The notes under the pieces were generated by a model, which was not told the DNA's origin, searched no databases, and saw only the letters and a list, made by a program, of their open reading frames with translations. From contig NC_068339.1 in NCBI RefSeq assembly GCF_014633365.1, positions 26,731,316-26,795,315 of the forward strand: a stretch of DNA of 64,000 bases, given 5' to 3'. Both the position numbers and the translations under genes were made by a program. Shown one piece after another: positions 34,945 to 46,857 of the stretch. This DNA comes from Diospyros lotus. Taxonomy: Eukaryota; Streptophyta; Magnoliopsida; Ericales; Ebenaceae. Every line of letters begins with the position of its first letter. The first letter of the stretch is position 1.

Positions 34945-36242
34945 ACTTTTGCACTCCTGGGCAAAACACTAGACTCTATGACTCAAGAATAGAAATGTGG
35001 AAAAACACAAATTAGATGCAAGGTAGGTAAGTCTTCAAGAATTCATCATTCAAAGATCATCTTTCCTCTACTTCCAAGAAAACAAGTGACATGGCAATTC
35101 ATCCAATAAGACAAATCAAAAGTAGAAGCCTCTCACAGGACAAGTGTATGCTCAAAAATCTCTCAAGAGGTGGTGGTGACTGTTTCGCTCAAATTCACCC
35201 AATCACAATTCCACTACCATAAGCTTGTTTATCTTCTCAATCTCCACTATCCATGTCAAATGCATGCCACAAATCAAAAGGACTTATTCAGGGTTGTAAT
35301 GTGGGGAAGAAAGAAATGGAAAGACAACAATGAAGGAAAACATGCCTTAGGTCGAGAAAACATTTCATGCAACTCTAAGATCAAGAGATAGAATTTCCAA
35401 GCGTTATGAAGAACATTGCATCTTTATTCGGTTGAGTGCGTTTTATGCTCTGTCTCAACTTTGCTTTCTTCTTTTTCTCATCAATTTTCAATTTTTTTTT
35501 TTCGAAAGAGGTGAGTGCGTTTTACGCTCCTTCTCACCCGTCTATCCTTTTCTTGCTTTTCTTTTTCATGGATGCAAATGGCCTTTGGCCTTATGACTTG
35601 CTCGATGAATTCAATCTCTCTCACTAGAATGCACTTACTATTCCTCTTCCTAAGGTTGGAAGGTCCAAAAAGGGTGTATGAAAATGAAGGGTAAAAATGA
35701 TGGCTCTAAGTGGCAAGCGAAAGGGATTGATTGAATTTTTTTTTTTTTTTTTTTTTTTTTTCGTATAACAAAATGGCTAAATGGGGACAAGAAAGAATGC
35801 CTTAATCATGTTTGAGTCATGCATGAACAAATATAGCCTCAACCAAGAATCAAAACAAGTTCTAGAGTGGAGATCATGATAGGTGAATGCACACACAAGA
35901 AAGATAATAGGCTCAAAATCCTCACGGCTGTAGACTACCCAATCAATCTATCAAATCAAACTCATTGCCAAGTCACTCGAAATTAAGGAAGATAAGATTG
36001 AAGTTCTAATCATGATGGGTTCTTTTAGACTTAATTGCTTAACTTGCATTTCCACGCAAGACAAACTCAACTAAACCCAAGGAAAAAGAAATATGAAAAG
36101 ATAAAGAAAATGTTGCTAAAATAAGAATGCTGCCTCCCCCCACACTTAGACTTTACATTGCCCTCAATGTAAACATGCAATTCCAATCAAGAATAAGACA
36201 AGTAAATGTAAAATACTAGGGAGAGAGAAACAGCCTGGTGTA
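34945..36242 (-). other. non-coding 3' region of the Athila-type element
   Basis: No env-like or other long frame in element orientation. It contains two similar inverted-repeat stem-loops (35431-35459 and 35510-35538), a T run of about 26 (35736-35761), and a second polypurine-like tract near 36126-36150. Athila members often have an env-like gene here; this copy lacks it or has lost it. Confidence 0.6.
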
Positions 36243-39200
36243 TCAAATGGAGGTGGCGTTGAGGAGATGCAGCTCCTCCACAATATGCTCCTGAAAGCTC
36301 TCGTAGAATGGCTTAAGTCGCTGCCCGTTCACTGTGAATTGCTTTGCATTGGACTCGTCCTTGATTGCAACTGCACCAAAGGGAAAAACATGAATAACTA
36401 TGAAAGGACCAGTCCAACGAGAACGTAACTTACCGGGCATCAACTTGAGACGAGAATTGTATAGCAAAACTTTCTGGCCAACTTCGAATGTCTTCCTCAC
36501 AATAAGCTTGTCATGCACAGCCTTGGTCTTCTCCTTGTAGATGCGTGAGTTCTCATATGCGTCCATCCTAATCTCCTCAAGCTCTTGAAGTTGGAGCTTT
36601 CTTTGGGACCCCGATTGACTGATGTCCATATTGCATTGCTTCACCGCCCAATATGCCTTATGCTCCACTTCCATCGGCAAGTGACACGCTTTTCCAAAAA
36701 CCAACCTATAAGGGGACATGCCAATGGGGGTTTTGTAGGCCGTGCGGTAGGCCCAAAGTGCATCTTCTAATCTCGTGCTCCAGTCTTTCCTATTGGGCTG
36801 GACAGTCTTCTCCAAAATCTGCTTGATTTCCCTATTTGAGACTTCAGCTTGCCCATTAGTCTGTGGATGATAAGCAGTCTCCACTTTGTGTAATACCCCA
36901 TACTTACGAAGTAGGGTGTCCATCTTTCTATTGCAAAAGTGGGATCCTTGGTCGCTGATGATGGCCCTAGGCATGCCAAACCTGCAAAAGATGTGAGAAC
37001 GAACAAAATCTGCAACCACAGAAGCATCATCAGTCCTGGTGGCTTTAGCTTCCACCCACTTAGAAACATAATCCACTGCTAACAGAATGTACAAATAACC
37101 AAATGACACAGGAAATGGACCCATGAAGTCAATGCCCCAAACATCAAAGATTTCACAAAACAATAAGGGTTGTTGAGGCATTTCATTCCTACGTGATATA
37201 GTGCCTGTGTGTTGACAACGTGTGCAATTCTTACAGAACTCATATGAATCCTTAAAGAGAGAAGGCCAATATAATCCAGAATCTAGGACTTTCCTAGCTG
37301 TACATTGGGGACCAAAGTGACCACCACATGCAAGTGTGTGACAAAAATTTAAGACAGATGCAAACTCATGGTTAGGCACACATCTCCTAATGACCTGGTC
37401 ACTACACATGCGCCACAGATAGGGATCATCCCACACATAATACCGAGCCTGACTCTTAAATTTATTTAACTGTTCCTTCTTAAAATATGCAGGTAATTCA
37501 GAAGCAACTAAATAATTCACCAAATCAGCATACCAGGGCTCAACACCATGAATGTGGTATAATAACTGATCTGGGAAATCATCCCTGATAGGCTGGGAGT
37601 CCATGACTATGGAATCTGAAGAAGGAGGGACCCTGCTCAAATGATCAGCTACTAGGTTCTCGGCCCCACTCTTATCTTTTATCTCAACATTGAACTCCTG
37701 AAGTAGGAGCATCCACCGTATCAACCTGGGCTTAGCATCGGGCTTCTTCAATAGGTATTTCAGGGCTGCATGGTCAGAAAACACGACAACATTAGAACCC
37801 AGAAGATAGGAGCGAAATTTATCTAAAGCAAACACAATAGCTAAAAGCTCCTTCTCAGTCGTGGTGTAGTTTGCTTGAGCAGCATCCAAGGTGCGCGAGG
37901 CATAGGCAATGACATGTGACTTCTTCTCCACACGTTGTGAAAGGACGGCGCCCACTGCAAAGTTGGAGGCGTCGCACATCAGCTCGAAGGGCAACTCCCA
38001 GTCGGGTGGCTGTATGATGGGTGGAGAAATCAATCGACTCTTCAGTTCCTCGAATGCTCGCTTGCACTGCTCATCAAAGTGGAAGGTCACTTCTTTCTGG
38101 AGAAGGTGGGAAAGTGGAAGTGCAATCTTGCTGAAATTCTTGATGAACCTCCTGTAAAATCCTGCATGGCCAAGGAAAGAACGCACCTCCTTCACAGAGG
38201 TGGGGTAAGGCAATGAAGCAATAACATCAACCTTAGACCGATCCACTTCTATACCCTTCTTAGATAGAACATGCCCTAAAACAATTCCTTGTTCTACCAT
38301 GAAATGACATTTTTCGAAATTTAAAACAAGGTTCTTTTCAATGCATCTCTCGAGGACTCTACCCAAGCTAACCAAGCAATCATCAAAAGAAGTGCCATAA
38401 ACTGAAAAATCATCCATGAACACTTCCATGCAATGCTCTATAAAATCTGAAAATATACTTACCATGCATCGCTGAAAGGTACCTGGAGCATTACATAGAC
38501 CGAAAGGCATTCTTCTATAAGCGAATGTGCCAAAGGGGCAGGTGAAGGTGGTCTTCTCTTGATCCTCTGGGGCTATGCAAATCTGAAAGTACCCGGAAAA
38601 ACCGTCAAGGAAACAATAGTGTGACTTACCAGCCAACCTCTCCAACATCTGATCAATGAATGGGAGGGGAAAATGATCTTTTCTGGTTGCTTGGTTTAGC
38701 TTTCTATAATCAATGCAGACTCTCCAACTGTTCTGCACTCTCATGGGGATGAGCTCATTGTGCTCATTTGGGACCACCGTGATGCCCGTCTTTTTTGGAA
38801 CAACCTGCACGGGACTCACCCACTTGCTGTCAGAAATAGGGTAAATAATACCGGCTGTAAGTAATTTACTTACCTCCTGTTTTACCACATCAAGGATGGT
38901 TGGGTTAAGTCTTCTTTGAGGCTGCCTTGCTGGTTTTGCTCATTCCTCCAATAAGATACGGTGCATGCAAACAGATGGGCTGATTCCAGTTATGTCCGCT
39001 AAAGTCCACCCAATTGCTTTCTTATTATTTTTCAGCACATCCAGCAACTTCTTCTCTTGGTTAGGCTGCAAGTTGTTTGCAATGATGACTGGCAGCTTCT
39101 CATCTTTCTCCAAGAATGCATACTTGAGGTGCTGAGGCAAAGGCTTGCACTGAATGGTGGGTGGCTGCTGCAAAGAGGGGGGTGACCTATTTGACTGGAA

Positions 39201-41879
39201 CTCTAACTCCAAGGCACTATCAACCTGCTCAACAAGGTTAGCAGCACTATCTTCCACTTGGGAAATGTTAGCATCAAAATCAAACTCATGTCTATGCAAA
39301 AATTCAGCAATCTCTAAGCATGCAGCACATTGACTCTCTCCATCACTACAATTAGTGCAAATAATCGTATCTGGGAACTCATGCACAGTGGGGATTTTAT
39401 CAATCAAATCAGAAGACTCAGAACATGCTTCATTCACTAATAGGTTAACTCTATTTACTTGAAAAGTGGAATGATCCTCGGCAGGGAATTTCATGGCATC
39501 AAGTATCTTGAAGTTAATTGTGTTACCAGCAAATTCCATGGAAAGTGTACCCTCATGCACATTGATAATAGTTCTAGCAGTTTTTAAGAATGGTCTCCCT
39601 AGGATCAAGGGTGCATGCTCAAGTGTGCTGTTATCTTCCATATTCAAAACATAAAAATCTGCTGGAAAGATTAAATCCTTAACCTTAATTAGCACATCTT
39701 CTAGGACTCCAGTGGGGTGTGCAGTACTTCTATTGGCTAGTTGGACAACCACTCCTGTTGGCTTCAAAGGACCACACTGCAATGAAGCATAAATAGAGTT
39801 AGGCATGACATTAATGGATGCACCTAAATCTAGTAAAGCATTGCTAAATTGCATGTCTCCTATAGTACAAGGAATGGAAAACATCCCTGGATCTTTACAC
39901 TTTGCTGGCATGGCAGGTTGGATAAGGGCAGAGACATTTCTCCCAAGGTTGATCTTCTCATTCCCCATAAGCTTCCTCTTGTGAGTACACAAATCCTTGA
40001 GAAATTTTGCATACTTGGGGATTTGTCTGATGGCTTCAAGGAGGGGAATGTTGACTTCAACTTTCTGGAATGTTTCCAGAATCTCTTTATCCACTTCGGC
40101 CTCTGCTCTTTTCTTGTTTTGTGTTGCTCGATGTGGGAATGGCAGGGGCTGGATGTTGGAAGACTCTCCTTGTTCTTGATAGCTAGAGTTTGGTTGCTTG
40201 GCTTCTTGGATTGAGGAGGGTTGCTACTCTTTGCTACCCTCTACATTCTGCTTCTCTACATGCTGCTCCATGTTTGATGATGGTGGAGGGGTTGGGTTGA
40301 TTACTTCTTTCCCACTTCGAAGCATGATGGCACTAACATTACCCCTTGGATTGGCAACTGGTTGTGAAGGAAGCTGCCCCGAACCTTGACTCCTTAACTC
40401 ATTGATGTTTGTGGCTAGCTGGCCTATTTGGGTCTCCAAATTTTGAATTGTGGTTTCTGTTTTCTGTTGGAATTGGAGTGTGTTGGCTGCTAGTTGCTTA
40501 ACAAGATCATCTAAGGTAGGTTCTGACTTGGGTAATGGTGGTGCTTGTTGCATGGCTTGATTCTGCCTTGGTGGTGGAGCATGGTTGCTTGAAATTGAAG
40601 GATGGAACCTCTGCTGAAATGGTTGATTCTGGTGGTATGGTTGCTGCTGGTGCACATGTTGACTGGAAGGGCTGCCATATCTGAGGTTTGAATGGTCTCT
40701 CCAACCTGGATTGTAGGTGGCTGAGTATGGATCATACTTGTGTTGTGGATGCTGCTGGAAAGGTGGATTGTGCTGCTGGAAAGGTCTACCAGGGAAGATG
40801 CCAGCAACAGATTCATTATTTTCTTGCAACTGTGGGCATTGATCTGTTGTATGGGATGGCAAGGAGCAAATGCCACAAAGCTGCTGCTGGGGTTGCTTTC
40901 TCTCTAATGCCAACTGCTTGACCATGGAAGCCAATTCCTCAAGCTTGTTTTCCATCCTTTGCTGGTCCATAGTGGCAGCCACATTGACTTCATTGATGGC
41001 TTTTGTAGGAGTGTTAATTCTGGTGCCAAATTGCTGAGCATTTTGTGCCATCTTTGATATCAGCTCTTGTGCAGCTGCTGGGGTCTTCTCTGCCAAAGCT
41101 CCTCCACTTGCAGCATCTACCAAGTACCTGTCCATGGGGATTAGACCTTCATAGAGATACTGAATTAGGAGTTAGTCACTTATCTGATGGTGAGGACAGC
41201 TGGAACACAACTTCTTGAACCTCTCCCAATACTCATGTAGAGTTTCACCACTCATCTGCCTTATACCACAAATTTCCTTCCTTATTGATGCTGTTCTGGA
41301 GGCTGGAAAGAATTTTTCCAGGAAGATTCTTTTCAATCCATCCCAGCTGGTAATGGCAGCTGGTGGCAGGTAGTAGAGCCAATCTTTGGCTGATCCATCA
41401 AGTGAGAATGGGAAGGCTCTCAGCTTGATCTGCTCTTCATCTACTCCTTGTGGCCGCATGGTTGAGCAAACAACATGAAATTCTTTTAGATGCTTGTGCG
41501 GATCCTCTCCTGCAAGACCATGAAACTTGGGCAACAAGTGGATTAGTCCAGATTTTAGTTCAAAGTTAGCATCCAACTGTGGGTATTGAATACATAGGGG
41601 CTGGTAATGCACATCAGGTGCAGCCAGCTCTCTAATGGTTCTACCATCCAAATGACCATGATTTGCATTATTTCCATTACCATTATTTCCATTATTTCCA
41701 TTATTTCCATTACCATTATCTGCCATATTGATGAATTCTGGAATAGGTTCGGATGAAGTATTAGAAGCACTATTAGGGTCAATCCTATCCCGAGATTTAA
41801 GCTCTCTAGCTTGCCTTCTAAGAGTGTTCTCTAATTCAAGATCCAAGTCAAGTAATGTTTTCTTAGATGACCTGGTCAT
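36243..41879 (-). pseudogene. Athila-type gag-pol, one frame with three nonsense codons
   Basis: The frame starts at ATG 41879 (MTRSSKKTLL) and stays in register for 1879 codons to 36243. Only three internal stops were found: TAA at 41172-41174, TAG at 40224-40226 and TGA at 38940-38942. Parts: gag N-terminus with an Asn/Gly repeat (41879-41175); gag C-terminus with a CCHC-like CGICSLPSHTTDQC and a Gln-rich tail (41171-40227); protease with DLGASINVMP (about 39830) and its downstream region; RT with FMDD (about 38415); RNase H ([10 protein letters not shown], about 37970); integrase with HHCC finger, [17 protein letters not shown] and GQAEVSNRE. No chromodomain, as expected for Athila. Catalytic residues look intact, but the stops would block gag and pol production. 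Confidence 0.92.
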
Positions 41880-42071
41880 GCACTAGAGATTAGCACAAAA
41901 AACAGCACACAAAATGGCCTATGCATACCAAGAACACAGAAACACAAAAAACACACAAACAAAAACAAAAACACACAAACACAAAAACATAAAAACAGGT
42001 CAAACAATAAGCCCTTAGATGATTTTTTTATGCAATTTTTCACAAAATTTCAACACAAAAACACTTCTCTA

Positions 42072-43207
42072 GTATCTCTTCTCTAGTTTGCAGCAAAGTG
42101 CACCCTAGGTCATCTTCTCACAAGGAGCCTCACCTTCTTCTACTAACAAGGAGAACCAATACAAATAACAGTTTGTTTAGGGGGGGTTGTTTTGACAGAA
42201 AATTAATTGGCAAAACAGAAAGACAATGATGGATGAAAAATCAGTAAAAGATATGCAACCGGCTGTGTATTTGTCTCCTATGTGAAATCTTCCTCGTCCA
42301 ACCTATATACCTTGGCTTGCTAGATGTTTTGATATCCGGATAACAAACTCAAAGCATCCCCAACAACCGTCCAAGGATTAGAATGATTGGAACAACAAAA
42401 TGAATACAGAAATCTCTTGTAAACAAAATGCAGCCATTCACTCTCTATTCAACCTATCCGGACCTATGCAAGAACAACCGTTCAAGCACATAATATTCAT
42501 TTCCTAGATGTTATACCAACCGGCTATAACATTCTGCTCTTTTAAGCATTTAACAGAAAATGAAACCATGCAAATTTACACAAACCTGCCATGAACTCCA
42601 TGCATTCACAAATCTGCCCAAACTAAACCAAATAGAAATGAATAGGAAACAAACAACAAACCACATTCTTGTAGCTCATTCGGGACTCAAATTCCACATG
42701 GATTCAAGACACACAACCGGTTACAAATGCTCTAGCCTATCATTACAGCAAGGAAAACAAAATGGAACAAAAGATGTAGAAAACAGAAAAATGCTACAAC
42801 AACAAAAACGGGCAGAATTCTCTCTATTTTCTCCTCCCTTTCTATCTCATGATATTCTGGAAATTAATGCTAAGAGGCCTTAAATACATGGCTAAGAAAG
42901 GAAAGGCTAGGGAGCTAGGGTTGGGCCTAGCCCAACAGAAAACCAGTGAGCCCAAAACAACACAATGAGTAGCCCAAGTCTGCTCCTTGAAAGTAGGCCC
43001 AAGCTCCTTTAGTTGAGCCACTTCTCTAGCCCATCCAATATTCCCTAAAGCCTGGATCCATAGAGTAGAGGTAAGATAGAAAATAGTGTAAGGACAATTT
43101 GAAGCATAATAAAATAGAAACAATGAAATATCAGCAAAAATTACTTCAAATGGCCTAATAAGAATGAGGTGAAATGCCAAAATATGGCTTAAATATGCAT
43201 GCTATCA
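42072..43207 (-). repeat. 5' LTR of the Athila-type element, internal end deleted
   Basis: It matches 33774-34928. The last 38 bp of the LTR (homologous to 33736-33773) are missing, and no primer-binding site is visible in 41880-42071, which is an A- and CAAAAACA-rich leader. The breakpoint shows a repeated TTCTCTAG on both sides. The loss must postdate integration, because reverse transcription needs the PBS. Confidence 0.85.
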
Positions 43208-43212
43208 GCCAT

Positions 43213-44764
43213 CAACTAACAAAATAAATTTACATCATAAAGCTTCCAAACCTTAAGCTTGCAACTCCCCTTTTCTCTTGGAACATAAAAGTCCTACAAG
43301 GTGAGGATGAAAACCTCATAAGCTATAAAGCTTAGTAAGGGTGCAATGCATGTAAATATGAATATAAGCATGATTATGTATGCCAAATGCATTCAAATCA
43401 TGAGGTTAGGTCCTTTCATCCTCACAACCCACCAAGGTTTGAGGCATCAACCTACCCCTTCCACAACACTAGTCCTCCATATGGCCATAAGTCCACTAGA
43501 ACTCACATCTTGCAAGTGTTAACCACTACATGCAAATGCTACATAAAAATTTTATAAACCATATTTACCAACTTGCAAGGTCACCTCCACATGGGGCCAT
43601 CCCTTACCTCTTTTCTCCTTGGAGCTTCAAGCCTTAACCTTCCAAGACTCCCTTTGATTCCAACTCTCCACTGAATAGAAACTAGAAAAGAATGAAGAGG
43701 CTAAGCTACCATTCAAAGAAAAACAAAAGGACATACACTATTATAAGAAAGAATACTTACCTTTCTTCCTTCTCTTCTTTCCTTTCATTCTCTTTTCTTT
43801 TCTTCCATTTACACTCTCTTGAAATCCCTTTCCTTCTTTCTCTCTTTCTTACTTTCTTCAAGAGACTTTTAATTTCCTTTTATATCTAATAGACTCAAAA
43901 TTAAATCTTAGCCTTTGTATTTACTTTAGGAGAGAAAATCTCATTCACAAATAAACACAATCCATGCCATTTGATCTCTTTAAATCCCAACCCTTGGATC
44001 ACTTTACCTTTTTCAAGACTTAATCATAACCACTCAAAGAAAGCACAATTCATGTGCCTATCCAAGATTAAATCTCCTCCATGAATTTATTTTGGAGAAT
44101 AAATCTCCACCATCAATCTCCACCCATTTGGCAATCCATGCCAACTTTCAAGAATCAACCATGACCCTTCGATCAAATCTCATTCCAAAACCAATTCTCA
44201 ACCATTGGATTCCTTGAATTTTCCATTTCTTTCTCATTTATTTAAATGGGACTATTTTCATATCCATCACATTGAAAGACATAATTCATTTCTTTTCCAT
44301 TTAAAGCATTCTCACATTTTCACATGTTAAATGGGAGACTAATTTCCATTTTCTTTTGATTTTCTTCATTTCTCCCAAAATCATTCCATCCATAAATGCT
44401 AGATGACTAATTCTCATTTCTTTTTGATTTAATTAAATCATTCATTTCTCTTGCACAAGAGCTTGCCAAGTGTCATTCTTAAACACCACCCTTGGCTTCC
44501 AAGCTTTAATCCAAGCCATCTATGTGGCTTCACCACATTTATTCTCCATTTTAGGGAAAATAGATTACTTCTCACATATAAATGATTATAATTAATTTTT
44601 ATCTTTAATAATTAAATTTTCTCATGGAATTATACTCCTATTTACCAAAATGCCCCTCCCTAAGGGCACCGTTATTTTCATAGATCCATTTATCTTAAGG
44701 GCACGCCTTGGAAGTTTCTATCAACCTTCCATATCTTCTAACACCAATAACACCGAGTGTTACA
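43213..44764 (-). repeat. Tekay-family LTR, part 2 (continued from 33735)
   Basis: Resumes after the Athila TSD and ends GAGTGTTACA at 44764, the TG...CA start in minus orientation. 43310-43600 matches 25610-25910 of the neighbouring LTR in the same orientation. Its reverse complement resembles 44914-46480 and 54158-55700. It is non-coding; the CT-rich patch at 43760-43880 gives a spurious frame. Confidence 0.75.
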
Positions 44765-44913
44765 TTCCACCCCCTTAAAAGAATTTCGTCCTCGAAATTC
44801 ACTTTACCTTACTCCTCTGCTCAAGACAAATACATTCTCGAGCTACTCACCAAATTCCCATGCTCGAGAATCTCATAGTCTAGCCATTGCTCACCTTTCC
44901 CCTCCTCAGGCTA
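44765..44913 (-). pseudogene. internal remnant of a Tekay-family element (PPT and pol end)
   Basis: Directly after the LTR, TTCCACCCCCTTAAAAGAATTTCGTCCTCGAAATT parallels 1743-1778 of the young element: a polypurine tract followed by the last part of the pol region. Only about 150 bp remain before an oppositely oriented LTR starts at 44914. Confidence 0.6.
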
Positions 44914-46855
44914 TGTAACACCCAGTGTTACTAGTGTTAAGAGAATGAGAAAGAAAATGAAAAACTTCCAAAAATGCCCTTAAGAAAGTGATGGATCCTT
45001 GAGAATAAGGGTGCCCTATGAGAGGGGCATTTTGGTAATTTGGATAGTAAAGTCCAATAAAAGGGTAAATTGGTGAATTGAGAATAATTCTTAGGTGGAA
45101 TTAAGTATGGAAGTGAATTAATTTTCTATTTTTGTATTTATGTGGAGATAAATGGGATTAATAATTCATAAAGGGCGTTTTAGTAATTTGGAGTAAAATT
45201 CCATAAAGGAATTTAATTATGGAAATGGGAAAATTGAGAATATTCAATTATGAGAGAAAATAATTGATTTTCCCTAAATTGGTGGATTAATGTGGTAATG
45301 CCACATGGAAGGTTGAGATGGAAGCTTGGAAGCCAAGTATGGTGTCTTAGAGTGACACATGGCAATATGTGGTTCAAGATAAAAGAGAGAATTAAATAAA
45401 TGCAAAAGAAAATGATATTAAAGAAATTCAAGCATTTAATGGGAGGCATGATTATGGTGAATTAAAGTAATTCCAAAAGAAATGGTAATTAGTCACCATT
45501 AATGCCTTGGAAAATATGGGATTTATTATATATGTGATATATATATATATATTTATGTCTTTCAAGATGGTGGGCTAGAAAATATTCTAAATTAAATAAA
45601 TAGAAAGGAAATTCTATTTATGGGATTGGAAGGCTTGATCCAAGGGTGGTGGATGGTTCTTGAAAAATCCAAGGGTGTGGATTTATTCTTGAAAATCACA
45701 TGGATTGTGCTTTCTTTGGAGGGTTAAGATCTTGTCTTGTAAAGTGAAAGAAATCCAATGGTGGATATTTAAGAAGATTAAAGGCCATGGAGTGTGTTTC
45801 TTTCAATGGCTAAAATTTATTCTTTAAAAGAAAAATGTATGGCCAAGATTTATTCTTATTAAAGCACATGGATTATGCTTTTGGTGAAGGGCTAGGATTT
45901 ATTCTCTTAAATCCATAAAGATCCAAGGGTTAGGATCCATTCTTGAAAGTGGGAAAATTTAGTATAAGGTGGCAAGTTGGGAAGACAAGTCTCCCTTTGT
46001 CCATTTGAAGAAAGAAAGGGAGAAGCTTTCCAATAAGAGGAAAAGAGAAGAAAAAAAGGTAAGATTTGTTTTGTGTTTTAGCCACATGAAGGCTAGATCT
46101 TTTCTCACTATTTCTTCTCTTGTAATATGGATTTATTTGTGTGTGTAAGGATCTCTTGGGTAGAAGGGATTGAATGAAGCTAAAAAGGGTTTAAAAGATT
46201 CAAAGAATACTAAGGTAAGGGATAGGCCCATGGGATGGTGGCTTTGCAAGGTTGTAAGTATGGTTCATGAGCAAATATGTGTGCATTGGCATGTTGTTTG
46301 TGTTCAAGGACCTATGCCCATGAGGTTGTGTGGGGTAGGGTAGGTTTAAGCCTCAAACGAAGGTGGTTGTGAGGATGTGAAAGCCCTAACTTTATTGCAT
46401 TGCATGCATTGGCATCACATTTTATATTCATGTTCATACTTATTGTCATTGCACCCTTACTGAGTTTAATAGCCAATGAGGTTTTTACCATCACATATAG
46501 GTTGTAAAAGCATGGGAAAAGTCAAGGCAAGGATGGAATAGCATGTGGATGTATGAGAGTGAAGGTGCAAGACCATAGCATGGCTTGTTGAAGCCTTGTG
46601 ATGTATTTTTGGTTGTGGCTTGTTCAAGCCTAAGCATGGATTGTAAATGCTATGTATGATTTTATTTTTAAAATGAGATATTGGCTTATGGCATGTGGAA
46701 GCCAAAGTATTGGTGTAAATCTCATATTTGGTTTAGCTTTTGGAAGCCTATCTTGTTTATTTGATTCATGCTGTAATGAGCCCAAGAGTGGGGTAAGGAG
46801 TATTATTTTTGTTGTGTAAGCTTTTGTGGGAAAAGTGGGTATTTTAAGTGTATGT
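44914..46855 (+). repeat. Tekay-family LTR in plus orientation, truncated
   Basis: It starts TGTAACACCCAGTGTTAC and follows the 54158 copy closely, including ATGCCACATGG, GGTGGCTTTGCAAGG, GGACCTATG and the CATTGCACCC region. It stops near 46855, shortly after AAAAGTGGGTATTTTAAGTG, where a copia pol fragment begins. No TSD could be assigned. The many short frames here are not conserved between copies. Confidence 0.75.
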
Positions 46856-46857
46856 AT

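Larger units (their letters stand above)
33736..43207 (-). mobile_element. Athila-type Ty3/gypsy retrotransposon, young but defective
   Basis: It reads on the minus strand: 5' LTR (43207 to 42072, shortened), gag-pol frame (41879 to 36243), 1.3-kb non-coding 3' region, polypurine tract and 3' LTR (34928 to 33736). TSD is GCCAT at 33731-33735 and 43208-43212. Over about 1136 shared bp the LTRs show by eye two substitutions, a 21-bp duplication and a 2-bp indel, so the insertion is recent. Protease type (DLGAS), RT and RNase H sequence fit Athila. No env-like ORF was found downstream of pol. It interrupts a Tekay-family LTR. Confidence 0.92.

Noticed and set aside
34945..36242. env-like gene downstream of Athila pol
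   Set aside because: No long frame in element orientation. The only frames are short, antisense or simple-sequence.
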